Source of the DNA: Mangrovibacterium sp047972415
GTDB lineage: Bacteria; Bacteroidota; Bacteroidia; Bacteroidales; Prolixibacteraceae
Assembly: GCA_047972415.1 (NCBI GenBank)
Contig: JBKEAN010000233.1
Coordinates: forward strand, 1-26,739
Length of the DNA: 26,739 nucleotides
Reading direction: 5' to 3'
A program made the translations under genes and the position numbers. The notes beneath the pieces are model-generated. The model worked only from the letters and a program-made list of their open reading frames with translations, had not been told where the DNA came from and did no database searches. Within the stretch, counting starts at the first letter, position 1; each line of letters opens with the position of its first letter. This document shows positions 8,358 to 16,637 of this stretch, in pieces.

Positions 8358-8523
8358 AAAAATATTGGGGCAGGTTGGTATTTCAGGACGGAATGCCGTA
8401 GCTTTATAGAGCTGATAAACAAGTTTGTTCTACGCAGGTCATTTGTAGTCCCGGCACTTTTGACCTATTTGCCCGCAAGGGAATACCCGTTTTTATTCTT
8501 TTTGACCTCTAATTTGAACGGAC

Positions 8524-9000
8524 ATGGCTTTAGAAAATTTAATTTCAGTAGAGTTTTCGGCCGAAGAACTGGCCGAATTGGACAGCCACCTGGCTGCTAT
8601 TGACACGTTGCTAAAGGCAAAGTGCATTAGTTTAACCCCCGACGAACGGATGGAGTACAGTAAATTGGGGAATAGAAGTGAAAACTGGGCGCAAAAGATA
8701 GTTGGATATATCCAAAATCAACCGGAATTCAACCCCCAATTTATTGATGTCCCCGAGGTATTGGCCGACTTCAGTGCGCGGAAGAGCATTCAGCCACGCG
8801 AGGCCCGCATTAACGCCATCGCCGATCTGATGAGCGACACCTTGCTTTTGCTGGGTGCCGATGTGTACTATGCTTGCATTGCCTATTACCGGAACATTGG
8901 TTTGCTGGCCAAACAAAATGTAAACGGGGCCAAGGCAATTTATGATGATTTAGCCGAACAGTTTCCGGGTAAAAAACGGAAAACGGTTTCGGCCGGATAA
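8524..9000 (+). CDS. Small cytoplasmic helical protein of a Bacteroidota family of unknown function
   Basis: The product has 158 residues, no signal peptide and no membrane segment, and appears mostly helical. The N-terminal part (ISVEFSAEELAELDSHLAAI) is followed by KCISLTPDERMEYSKLGNRS, EFNPQFIDVPEVLADF and a C-terminal core with SDTLLLLGADVYYACIAYY and NVNGAKAIYDDLAEQFPGKK. I recall similar uncharacterised proteins of this length, often several per genome, in Bacteroidota, but no function. The only ATG that fits is at 8524. The gene diverges from susC and is followed by a terminator-like hairpin at 9037 and a dyad array. A truncated paralogue with the same flanks lies at 2261. The family assignment is from memory and should be treated as tentative. 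Confidence 0.85.
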   Translation: MALENLISVEFSAEELAELDSHLAAIDTLLKAKCISLTPDERMEYSKLGNRSENWAQKIVGYIQNQPEFNPQFIDVPEVLADFSARKSIQPREARINAIADLMSDTLLLLGADVYYACIAYYRNIGLLAKQNVNGAKAIYDDLAEQFPGKKRKTVSAG

Positions 9001-9036
9001 TCCCCCGCCCACCCGATTGTTTATCAGTAAACGAGG

Positions 9037-9067
9037 AGGCTGTTCCGCTGGTGGGGCAGCCTTTTCT
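9037..9067 (+). terminator. Terminator-like hairpin after the 8524 gene
   Basis: AGGCTGTTCC (9037-9046) pairs with GGGGCAGCCT (9053-9062) over 10 bp, counting two G-U pairs, around a 6-nt loop, then TTTCT follows. It starts 36 nt after the stop codon. It may also be the first member of the dyad array that begins here. Confidence 0.6.
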
Positions 9068-9263
9068 GTTGCGCTGCTTGTCTGGGGCAGGCTGTTTGTA
9101 CCTAATTGGAACCTCGAAGCTCCTGTGTAGGTGGCCTGATGCTGCCCCGAGGGGCAAGTTTGTACCTATAAAGGTGGTACGAGGCTGCTCTGAGGTGGTA
9201 CTTAGCACCTATAGAGGAGCAACGAAGCACCTATGGAGGTGGTCGGAGGCCGCTCTGAGGAGC
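9057..9263. repeat. Array of short dyad symmetries with about 21-22-bp period, tract 2
   Basis: Inverted-repeat centres fall near 9062 (CAG/CTG), 9082 (CTGC/GCAG), 9105 (GTACC/GGAAC with one mismatch), 9126 (GCTCC/GGTGGC), 9149 (TGCCCC/GGGGCA), 9171 (GTACC/GGTAC), 9191 (CTC/GAG), 9212 (GCACC/GGAGC), 9234 (CACC/GGTG) and 9257 (GCTC/GAGC). The steps are 20-23 bp. Units can be cut as 21-22-mers starting GG, for example GGTGGTACGAGGCTGCTCTG and GGTGGTACTTAGCACCTATA. A 43-bp super-period (two units) is visible at 9130, 9173 and 9216. Symmetry is kept while sequence changes. Confidence 0.7.
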
Positions 9264-9291
9264 AAAACAAAACGGTCAGTCACAAAAAAAA

Positions 9292-9431
9292 GAGGCTGTA
9301 TAAAAAGTAAAATCGACATGGGAAAAGGTTAAAATTTGAAAGTTCATCGGGCTAAATTAAGTTAGCCCTTCGCGCTGCTACTTTTTAGTTGTAAGTAAGA
9401 AAAACTTGAAAGGGACTTTTTAAACGGCTTC
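9292..9431. mobile_element. Putative MITE of about 140 bp with 17-bp terminal inverted repeats
   Basis: The left end GAGGCTGTATAAAAAGT (9292-9308) and the reverse complement of the right end, GAAGCCGTTTAAAAAGT (9415-9431), match at 14 of 17 positions. A 7-bp stem GGGCTAA/TTAGCCC lies near the middle (9349-9368). There is no coding content. The GAGGCTGT start resembles ends of some DDE-type insertion sequences. No target-site duplication is evident, so it is probably old. Confidence 0.5.
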
Positions 9432-9492
9432 GTTTGACCAAGGGGAGAGGGGGTATCAGCAGCAATCTCAATAAAACAGTCCAAAAGTGAAA

Positions 9493-9527
9493 GGGTGTAC
9501 CCGCAAACGGATACACCCTCTTTTTTT
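9493..9527 (-). terminator. Terminator hairpin at the end of the 16127-9569 operon
   Basis: GGGTGTA (9493-9499) pairs with TACACCC (9512-9518), with two further pairs beyond one mismatch. The plus strand continues into a 7-T run (9521-9527) and the minus strand into TTTCACTTTT, so it can act both ways. It lies about 50 nt past the last stop codon of the operon. The stretch 9432-9492 shows nothing recognisable. Confidence 0.6.
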
Positions 9528-9568
9528 CGATACATAAACGACGTTCTTATTTGAAAGATAGCGTTTGT

Positions 9569-10621
9569 CTATTTCGCAATATTGGCAGGTCTCGAGTTTT
9601 TCTTGCTTATACTTTGGCGTGCAGCCCTTGTAGCCATGTATTGTGACAACGAATAAACACCATCAGCCACCGTTAAGCGTGCAATTGCACCAGTATAATA
9701 GTTATCTTCTTCCGAACCATATGCTGTTGTAAGGATACTTAAATCACTGGGTTGTACAATTGTCTGGTTAACATCTGTTCCTTGTCTTGTCAATGTAACT
9801 GTAATGGGTATGTATTCCATGCTGTCAACAATTGAGAGATAGTATGCCAACCCGTTGGTCCAAAGGTCGAAGCCTAAAACGTAATCACCATCCGGAAGGC
9901 CTGACGATTCAATAACTTCCGGATGATCTCCGGTTGCAGCATCTTCGATAGTAGTTGCCCATACATCGTTAATATCGAATCCTTCGGAGTCGGCCAGGAG
10001 CATGTCGAAATCGACTTCGTCAGCTGCATCTACTACAACTTCAACCGTGTCTTCAATAACGATGGTATAATCTCCGGCATCTAATTCACGCTCTTGGAGT
10101 TCTTCAACTGTTATTTCTTTACTCCAATTAAAAGTAATGGTGTAGTTATCGGCAACATAGTTTTCTACGGTCAGATCGAGTTCTGTTTTCGAGTAGTCAG
10201 AGTCAACCAAGTACTTGTCAGCCAAACTATACATTGCAATTTCTAACTGCATTTCCTCGGTTTCTTCTGCATCCCAATCTTGGGGAATTACAACTTCAAC
10301 AGTTGTCGATAGCGTATAGGGAGCGATAATACCCTCAGTTACTTCAATATCTGCATCATCACTGGTTCCGCCTACTACTTTGGCGCTGTATGTGAGTGAG
10401 CGATCAATCATTTGATCGATAGTAATAACGCATTGGATTGTATCTCCTTCGGATACAGTTGCTCCTGACTGTACCGATGTTGCGAACGTTGCTTTAGGGT
10501 AACCGTTGGGAAGTACATAGTCGCTGGCATCCTGTTCGGTGGTTCTTAGCGTATCGCAGGAACTTATCGATACTAGGACGATAAAGATTCCTAATAATTT
10601 ATATTTGAAATGTTTATTCAT
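9569..10621 (-). CDS. Lipoprotein of unknown function, last gene of a SusCD operon
   Basis: The 350-residue product starts with a lipoprotein signal, MNKHFKYKLLGIFIVLVSIS followed by SC with the lipidated cysteine at 22. The rest is acidic and beta-rich, with runs such as VSEGDTIQCVITIDQMIDRS and PDGDYVLGFDLWTNGLAYY that suggest two or three immunoglobulin-like domains. No catalytic motif was seen. It is the fourth gene of the operon, 34 bp after the preceding lipoprotein gene. In SusCD loci this slot usually holds surface ligand-binding lipoproteins (SusE/SusF-like position), which is the likely role here. I do not recognise the family. The C-terminus is short and basic (SISKKNSRPANIAK). Confidence 0.85.
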   Translation of the reverse strand: MNKHFKYKLLGIFIVLVSISSCDTLRTTEQDASDYVLPNGYPKATFATSVQSGATVSEGDTIQCVITIDQMIDRSLTYSAKVVGGTSDDADIEVTEGIIAPYTLSTTVEVVIPQDWDAEETEEMQLEIAMYSLADKYLVDSDYSKTELDLTVENYVADNYTITFNWSKEITVEELQERELDAGDYTIVIEDTVEVVVDAADEVDFDMLLADSEGFDINDVWATTIEDAATGDHPEVIESSGLPDGDYVLGFDLWTNGLAYYLSIVDSMEYIPITVTLTRQGTDVNQTIVQPSDLSILTTAYGSEEDNYYTGAIARLTVADGVYSLSQYMATRAARQSISKKNSRPANIAK

Positions 10622-10655
10622 TTTTCATTCTTTTATTGTTACTCATGAATTGCTG

Positions 10656-11495
10656 TTATTGTTTGATGTAAGTACTCTTATAAAGCCTACAACTTCCATT
10701 ATAACAAATCGAATATTCGATGTATAAATTGCCAGTTTCAGAATCAACAGTTCCAAATGCCGTACCGGTGACGATATTGGAATAATAATCTGCAAGATTC
10801 TGCTCCTCAACCGTGATAACACCGCATACATCGGTAAACGTAAATCCAGGGGTTCCCGGGTCCAATGCTCCAACACTCCAGTGCCCCACATGCTCTGTCC
10901 TGTATTCGCCAATTCCGGTTGCTGTTATTGTTTCAGTCCAAGATAGCATTGTAACTATTCCTTCAGAATTAGTGTATTCTGTTGTAACAGCATAAGTACC
11001 TGCCAGGAATGAAGGACAGGCGTAGTTCATGGTAATAGCGATTGTTTTCCCACTGTTTAGTACCATTTCTTCACCTGAAGCTGAGGTGACTTTTAGAACA
11101 ATAACAGGTGATTCCTCTAAAGGGGTTATAATCCCTTCGGTCAACATTGTTATTGTAAAAAAGCCCAGATAATTGTCGTCAGCAGATAGTGTTACATTAG
11201 GATTGTCGATTCTAAAATGCGTTCCTTCGATGGCAGTAGAAGATGCATCAGCAGCAACTGTCATTGTAACATCATCATCCAGTTCACTCCACGTAGGCCC
11301 TGTAATTTTAACTTTCAGTTTGAAATCGTATTCATCACCGTCGGCAATTGCCGCAATTGTTGTTCTACTAGACTCGAATCCGGCTACATTCGCGCCTTTG
11401 TCATTTGAGTCGAACGATGTATCATCGCTTACCAAGCAAGAATTTAAAATTCCGGCACTAAGTAAGAATAATAGAATATATTTTAGTTTTCTCAT
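10656..11495 (-). CDS. Lipoprotein with Calx-beta-like/DUF1735-like domain in a SusCD operon
   Basis: The 279-residue product has the lipoprotein signal MRKLKYILLFLLSAGILNSC, cysteine 20. Residues about 35-150 form a beta domain with SSRTTIAAIADGDEYDFKLK and AIEGTHFRIDNPNVTL. The AIEGTHF stretch is typical, from memory, of DUF1735/DUF4843-type N-terminal domains in surface lipoproteins linked to SusCD pairs. The second half begins after CPSFLAGTYAV and resembles a beta-sandwich with four cysteines (C at CPS, DVCG, ICYNGSC). It follows the SusD-like gene by 16 bp. A surface-exposed binding role is inferred from position; the ligand is unknown. Confidence 0.85.
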   Translation of the reverse strand: MRKLKYILLFLLSAGILNSCLVSDDTSFDSNDKGANVAGFESSRTTIAAIADGDEYDFKLKVKITGPTWSELDDDVTMTVAADASSTAIEGTHFRIDNPNVTLSADDNYLGFFTITMLTEGIITPLEESPVIVLKVTSASGEEMVLNSGKTIAITMNYACPSFLAGTYAVTTEYTNSEGIVTMLSWTETITATGIGEYRTEHVGHWSVGALDPGTPGFTFTDVCGVITVEEQNLADYYSNIVTGTAFGTVDSETGNLYIEYSICYNGSCRLYKSTYIKQ

Positions 11496-11511
11496 AATTT
11501 ATGTCTAAATG

Positions 11512-12996
11512 TTAGTTACCCCAGAAAATTTTTTCCGTAAAAGCATTTGGCTGTGCAGGTACATTATCTCCGTTTGACGAAATTTCGCTGGCCGGATAGA
11601 AAAGTCTTACAGGCCTGTCAGAGGTTGAAGCTTGCAGCGAAATCGGTAAATTTGATGGGTACCCTGTCCTGCTATAATCAAACCACGATTGCTCGGCTGT
11701 AATACTGTTGGTTGCCAGCCACTTTTGAGTAATGATAGCTTCTAGCTTATTAGAAGATGAATCCCACCCAACCAGGTTTTTTACCTGACTGTAATAGGCT
11801 TCAGCGTCGTCGGCACCCAAATAATCGAATGATGCATGAATACCGGCCTCATATAATTCCTTCGGGGTTTGGGTCAGGGTAACGAGCCCCCTCACTTCGG
11901 CCTCAGCCAGGTTTAAATAGCATTCGGCCAGGGTATAGATAACAGCATCCATGTTGCCGCTTTTCAAAATACCAGGCCCCAGGTTCGATACTTTATCGAA
12001 GGTATAGGCATCAACAACAGGTGTGTCGTAGTCCAAAAGCCCTTGCGGTACACCCAGGAACCCAGTTGACGGCTCTTCATAAATATAGCCTTCTCTGGTA
12101 TCGTTGGTTTGTTTCATGTATTCCAGAACATAGTCAGAGGCGCAGGTGGCTTTATTGTTCATGGTTTCGGTACCCGAAGCGTCTTTGCCAAAGGCATCCC
12201 ACATGGGGTTTTGTTTGTCTTCTTCACCCTCAATGTAACCGGGGTTAATGCCTACGTCGGTGGTAATGAAACCGGTACCTTCGGCCAGTATTGCATTAAA
12301 CTGTTCGGTAATGTAGCTGCTGCGGCCGCTCATGCTCGACTGGCGTACCAGGATGCGTAGTTTCAGCGAGTTCGAGAATTTAATCCACTCGGTCATGTCG
12401 CCACCGAACATGGCGTCATCGTCGCCCGGAACAACTGCTGTATTTGGTGCGTTTTTAATGGTGTCAATAGCGGCCGATAGTTGAACGATAAGGTCTTCGT
12501 AAATGGTTTGAGCATCGTCGTAAGCCGGTGTTGCCTCGGTACTGCGTTGCAGGGCTTCGGTGTAGGGTACGTCGCCATAAAGGTCAACCAGCAGTTGAAA
12601 GTGGTAAACTTTCATAATCATACCAATAGCAATATAGTTATTGTATGGCTCTTCCAGTTTTGTAAGTATCTGGTATTGCTTGAGCGCGGTACTGTAAGTG
12701 TCTTCAAAAATATCGTCGTAAAACGAAGATGTTACCAGGTATTTAAACTCGTCGGGGTACCAGGCGTAACCGTCGGCTTGGCTCCAGTTGTACATCATCA
12801 GGTTGGCCAAGCTGTTTATCCGGTTTTGGTTTTTCAAAACTTTGGCAGAATAATTTTGCCCGGCCGGAAGAATCAGGTTTGGAGTAACAGTGGTCGGGTT
12901 GTTTGGATCATCGTTGACATCCAAAAAATCCTGACATGATGCCAGCGTAATAACAGCCAGAATCAGTGTTGTATATTTTATAAGAAATCTTTTCAT
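11512..12996 (-). CDS. SusD-like_2 family outer-membrane lipoprotein
   Basis: The 494-residue protein has a lipoprotein signal ending LAS-C21, then QDFLDVNDDPNNPTTVTPNL, the usual opening of the SusD-like_2 group. Typical features are IGMIMKVYHFQLLVDLYGDV near residue 130, PYTEALQ, and GDMTEWIKFSNSLKLRILVR near residue 205. The last part has ITQKWLATNSITAEQSWFDY and ends with PNAFTEKIFWGN. The gene is 14 bp downstream of its susC. This subgroup pairs with SusC proteins in loci that often lack glycosidases, and peptides or other ligands are possible substrates. Nothing in the window defines the ligand. Confidence 0.92.
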   Translation of the reverse strand: MKRFLIKYTTLILAVITLASCQDFLDVNDDPNNPTTVTPNLILPAGQNYSAKVLKNQNRINSLANLMMYNWSQADGYAWYPDEFKYLVTSSFYDDIFEDTYSTALKQYQILTKLEEPYNNYIAIGMIMKVYHFQLLVDLYGDVPYTEALQRSTEATPAYDDAQTIYEDLIVQLSAAIDTIKNAPNTAVVPGDDDAMFGGDMTEWIKFSNSLKLRILVRQSSMSGRSSYITEQFNAILAEGTGFITTDVGINPGYIEGEEDKQNPMWDAFGKDASGTETMNNKATCASDYVLEYMKQTNDTREGYIYEEPSTGFLGVPQGLLDYDTPVVDAYTFDKVSNLGPGILKSGNMDAVIYTLAECYLNLAEAEVRGLVTLTQTPKELYEAGIHASFDYLGADDAEAYYSQVKNLVGWDSSSNKLEAIITQKWLATNSITAEQSWFDYSRTGYPSNLPISLQASTSDRPVRLFYPASEISSNGDNVPAQPNAFTEKIFWGN

Positions 12997-13010
12997 GTTT
13001 CACTATCTTT

Positions 13011-16000
13011 TTAGAATTCGACATTCAAGCTAAAACCATACGACTTGGTCGGGGGCGATTGTAAGTAACCACCGATACCAATGGCATTAGGATCATCAAT
13101 TGTGGCCCCTTCTGTTCTGGTATTCCTAAATTCAGGGTCAGAGAAGTGGTTTTCTTTTGGCAACCAAGTCAGCAGGTTACGGCCAATAAACCCAACGGTT
13201 AGTTTAGAGATGGGGGTTTTCTGCAAGATTTTACTTGGCAAGGTATAGTTCAGCGCGAGCTCTCTCATTTTTAGTGCTGTTGCATCTTTTACGTAGTTCG
13301 ATTTAACCAGGTTGTATACATCGGTCCAGTAACTTTGGCGTCCGCCCGAAACTTGTACATTGGTATTTTCCTGGTAAACACCGTCGCTAACTTCAATCAC
13401 CGAGTTTGGAATTACAAAATCCTGACGGTTTGCCGAAACACTGGCCAATGAGCGGCCGGTAAATTCCATCGCATCAGATCCTGCTTCGTAGTACACGTGT
13501 CCGGTACGGTAGTCCCAGGTTGTTGAAAGGCTAATTCCCTTGTACTGAATTTGAGAAGTGAGGCCTAAAATATAGTCAGGTGTTGTTTTGCCCAGGCTGT
13601 GCAAGCCCGTTTTAATAAGCGGGTGGCCACTTACCGGGTCAACAATTAGGCGCCCTTGTGGATCGCGTTGGTAATCGTTTGCTTTAATTTGAGGGAACGC
13701 TTCACCTTTAACAGCATAAACACCATATTCCCCTGTTGTTTGCAGAGCAATTTCGTCCAAGCCTTCGTAGATTTCATTCACAACGGTTTCGCTTGAGGTA
13801 TAATTTAGGATCAAATCCCAGTTGAAGTCGTTTGCTTTTAAAACGGTTCCACCTAAGGTTAATTCAATCCCATTTCCTTCCAGCTCCCCAATGTTTGTAA
13901 GGAAAGCATCTGCGGCCGATGCAATAGATGGCGTGGTAAATGTAATCAAATCAGATGTAATCGTGTGAAAGTAAGATGCATCGAAGCGGATGCGGTGATT
14001 AAGGAAGGCTGCATTTAAGCCAATCTCGGTTGTGTTGATTTTTTCTTTCGAAATATTTGAATCAACCGCAGTTCCCGACAGGTAGAATCCGTTTACACCA
14101 CCAAAAGGGAATCCGGTTGCCTGGCTGTAACTTTCGTTAATCCGGTACGGATCCAAGTCGTTATAAACCGTAGAATTACTGATAGTGAATTTCACGTCCG
14201 AAAGGATTGGGTTGTCTTTCAGCGACTCAACAGCATCGGTAAGGACGAAAGATGCACCGACTGACGGGTAAAAATAGCTGTTATTGCCTTTTGCCAGCGT
14301 TGAAGTCCAGTCGTTACGTCCGGAGAAGTTCAGGAACAAGTAATTCTTATAACCAAAGGTGAGGTCGCCAAAGAACCCGTACTGTCTTTTTTTATAACCA
14401 TCGGCATCGCCCACCAGCGAACCGGTACCGTTCGAAATGTCGTAGAACCCGGGGATACTCAGGTTGTTTGCACGTATTAGACTTTCGCGGTATTCTTGCG
14501 AGTAAATAGTCGCCCCAAGGATGGCTTTCAGTGTAAAATCTTCCTTATATTTAAAATTACCCGAAAGGAGTGCATCGCCCGTATAGTTTGAAGACGAAAA
14601 CTCGCTGTCTTCAACAAACGACGAAACAGCACCGGCAGCTGGCTGTAAATCTTCGTTATAAGTTTGGGCAGCTCTCCAGTTTTTGCCATTCCCCCAGCTG
14701 TTGTTGGCACTGGCACGGGTGGTAAAGTTCAGGAAATCGGTGATGTCCCACGACAGGTTAATACTTCCGTTGAAGCGGTTTGTAAAATCGACGTTGCGGT
14801 TGGTGCCAATAGCCCAGTATGGGTTTTGGTAGTAGCCGTTGTAATAATTGTCGGCATAACCGTAGCTCAATGGGTTGCTCCAATCTTTATAAGTTTCCAG
14901 TGGGATGTTGGCCGAGGTGTTCAGGATAAACCAGTAAAGTGGCCGGTCCTGGTCGCCAATGGTACTGCCAACAACATCGGTTTTATCAGTCATAAAGCTG
15001 GAGTTGAGGCTCAATTCAACATCTCCAACCTTTTTGCTGGCATTTACGCGGAAAGTACTTCTCCGGTACGAGTCATCCATTACAATCCCGCTGGTGCGTT
15101 GATCGCCAATGGAAAGGTAGAACGAGCTATTATCGTCACTGCCGGTAATGTAGGCCGTATTCGAGTAAGTGTGCCCGGTTTCGAAGAAATGCAATAAGTT
15201 GTCTTTTACCGGAGCGTAAGGAACCATTTGTGTTGCCAGTCCATAACCATCGGGCATGGTTGGCCCAATTTGGCGAAGTGTTCCGTCAAAACGGGGTCCC
15301 CAGTTGGTATTTTCAATGGCATCATAAGCGCCTTCCCAGCCTGTTCCGTATTCCGATTGGAAGTCGGGCATGTAAGCAACTTTTTCGAATGTAGCCGAAG
15401 AGTTAAGCCCAACAATAAATTTGCTTCCTTTTCTTCCCGATTTTGTTGTCACAATAAGGGCACCGTTTCCGGCATTTGAACCATAAAGTGCAGCAGCTGT
15501 GGCCCCTTTCAGTACGTTGATACTTTCGATATCGTTTGGGTTCAGGTCGTCGAAAGCTCCTTGTGAAGCAATCGCTCCATCAATAACGATCAAAGCAGAG
15601 TTGTTTCCGCTGATTGATCTTAACCCGCGAAGCAGAATCTGAGTGCTCGGGTTTACTCCGTTATCCTGCACGTTGATTTGAAGACCTGCAACTTTCCCGG
15701 CTAAAGCAGTTGCTGCTCTGGTAGGTGCTGCTGCAACAAGTTCTTCCTCACCAACATTTTGGGTTTGATAGGCAATTTCCCGTTTGCCGCGTTTGATTCC
15801 CATCGCCGAAACGACCACTTCGTTAATACCTACAACGTCCGATTTCATTTTAGCATTTACCGTTGTCCCGGTAATGGCAGTTTCCAGCGTTTCCATTCCC
15901 ACAAATGAGAATACAAGCGTTTTGGCGTCGGATGGTACTTTTAAAAAATACTTCCCATCAATGTCGGTAATTGTTCCAAGGGTAGTTCCCTTGACGGATA

Positions 16001-16127
16001 CAGAAACACCAGGTACCGAACTTCCGTCGTCAGCAGAAGTTACCTTACCTGTAATTTCCTTGGTTTGAGCCAAAATTGACTGCAAACCAATTGCAAAAAT
16101 TGCAAGCAATAGTGCGATTTTTTTCAT
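13011..16127 (-). CDS. SusC/RagA-family TonB-dependent outer-membrane transporter
   Basis: The 1038-residue protein is complete. It has a signal peptide (MKKIALLLAIFAIGLQSILA), a carboxypeptidase-regulatory-like domain (TGKVTSADDGSSVPGVSVSV), a TonB-box-like segment (NEVVVSAMGIKRGKREIAYQ), a plug with ILLRGLRSI and GATAAALYGSNAGNGALIVT, and a barrel ending SYGFSLNVEF. The MGIKR..R.I.YQ segment is characteristic of SusC proteins paired with SusD-like_2. It opens a four-gene operon. The first ~85 residues are close to those of the two other SusC copies here, then similarity falls, suggesting that the N-terminal module is shared or homogenised. Confidence 0.95.
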   Translation of the reverse strand: MKKIALLLAIFAIGLQSILAQTKEITGKVTSADDGSSVPGVSVSVKGTTLGTITDIDGKYFLKVPSDAKTLVFSFVGMETLETAITGTTVNAKMKSDVVGINEVVVSAMGIKRGKREIAYQTQNVGEEELVAAAPTRAATALAGKVAGLQINVQDNGVNPSTQILLRGLRSISGNNSALIVIDGAIASQGAFDDLNPNDIESINVLKGATAAALYGSNAGNGALIVTTKSGRKGSKFIVGLNSSATFEKVAYMPDFQSEYGTGWEGAYDAIENTNWGPRFDGTLRQIGPTMPDGYGLATQMVPYAPVKDNLLHFFETGHTYSNTAYITGSDDNSSFYLSIGDQRTSGIVMDDSYRRSTFRVNASKKVGDVELSLNSSFMTDKTDVVGSTIGDQDRPLYWFILNTSANIPLETYKDWSNPLSYGYADNYYNGYYQNPYWAIGTNRNVDFTNRFNGSINLSWDITDFLNFTTRASANNSWGNGKNWRAAQTYNEDLQPAAGAVSSFVEDSEFSSSNYTGDALLSGNFKYKEDFTLKAILGATIYSQEYRESLIRANNLSIPGFYDISNGTGSLVGDADGYKKRQYGFFGDLTFGYKNYLFLNFSGRNDWTSTLAKGNNSYFYPSVGASFVLTDAVESLKDNPILSDVKFTISNSTVYNDLDPYRINESYSQATGFPFGGVNGFYLSGTAVDSNISKEKINTTEIGLNAAFLNHRIRFDASYFHTITSDLITFTTPSIASAADAFLTNIGELEGNGIELTLGGTVLKANDFNWDLILNYTSSETVVNEIYEGLDEIALQTTGEYGVYAVKGEAFPQIKANDYQRDPQGRLIVDPVSGHPLIKTGLHSLGKTTPDYILGLTSQIQYKGISLSTTWDYRTGHVYYEAGSDAMEFTGRSLASVSANRQDFVIPNSVIEVSDGVYQENTNVQVSGGRQSYWTDVYNLVKSNYVKDATALKMRELALNYTLPSKILQKTPISKLTVGFIGRNLLTWLPKENHFSDPEFRNTRTEGATIDDPNAIGIGGYLQSPPTKSYGFSLNVEF

Positions 16128-16637
16128 AGAATTAATATTAATAATTAAACAGCATCAATCCTTCCTTTAGCGAAAGCGCATTAAATTTTGTAAGCTAATC
16201 CCTCTTTTCGGGCATCCGGCAGTAATCATTCCCCCAAACTCCTCCTGCCTTTGTAATTTGTATGTATTTGCCATTTTATTGTCTAATTGTTTGTTTTTGT
16301 TATAAAATGCGAACAATTGTTAAAAAAAATGGCTAGTGGCTACAAAAATAGAAATTAATAAATATGATGGATGGCTAGAACCTTTTTTTTTATCTGTGCA
16401 AGTATGATAATTGTCATGAAAAGTTAGGTGTAGGAAGGAATTGCGGGTAAATACTCAGGCCTAGTTCTCGGATGAAGAGATAATTACAATAAAAGCTAAT
16501 GATTTTTGCAGAAATAGTTTTAATGTAAATTATTTATTAAAGAAAAGGTCAAAATGTTTGAAAAAAGAATTGAATCATAGTAAAACGTCAGAATGCGGAG
16601 CTATTTCAGTTTGCTCTGGCACATATAATCATTCAAT
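16128..16637 (-). promoter_or_regulatory. 510-bp intergenic region with the upstream region of the second susC operon
   Basis: On the minus strand TATTTTTG (16343-16350) fits the TAnnTTTG -7 element, about 216 nt before the start codon and so at nearly the same distance as in the 8098 operon, but no TTTG is found at the expected -33 spacing. The region is AT-rich. The far end, beyond about 16350, shows no gene, RNA or terminator I can support; a weak inverted repeat ATTGAAT/ATTCAAT (16569-16637) straddles the end of rsmI. Confidence 0.35.

Larger units (their letters stand above)
8099..8400 (-). repeat. Duplicated susC leader/promoter region, copy 2
   Basis: This is the counterpart of 1957-2260, with the same landmarks at the same distances from the susC start codon. 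It holds the promoter at 8325-8357 and a leader stem-loop at 8217-8236. The remaining intergenic DNA, 8401-8523, faces the small gene at 8524 and contains TTTTGACCT twice (8459-8467 and 8500-8508) but no convincing promoter for that gene. Confidence 0.85.

Noticed and set aside
9057..9263. CRISPR-like array
   Set aside because: There is no constant repeat of 24-37 bp with unique spacers and no cas genes; each unit differs and only symmetry is kept.
9051..9332. 93-codon open frame across the dyad array
   Set aside because: It arises from the repeat composition and runs into the MITE; no domain, and no homologous frame in the other tract.
14664..15197. 177-codon open frame on the plus strand inside susC
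   Set aside because: It is antisense to a clear transporter gene and has no recognisable domain or start context.
4994..16127. Polysaccharide utilisation locus with a predictable glycan substrate
   Set aside because: Neither SusCD operon has a linked glycosidase, lyase, sulfatase or hybrid sensor in the window, so no substrate can be assigned.
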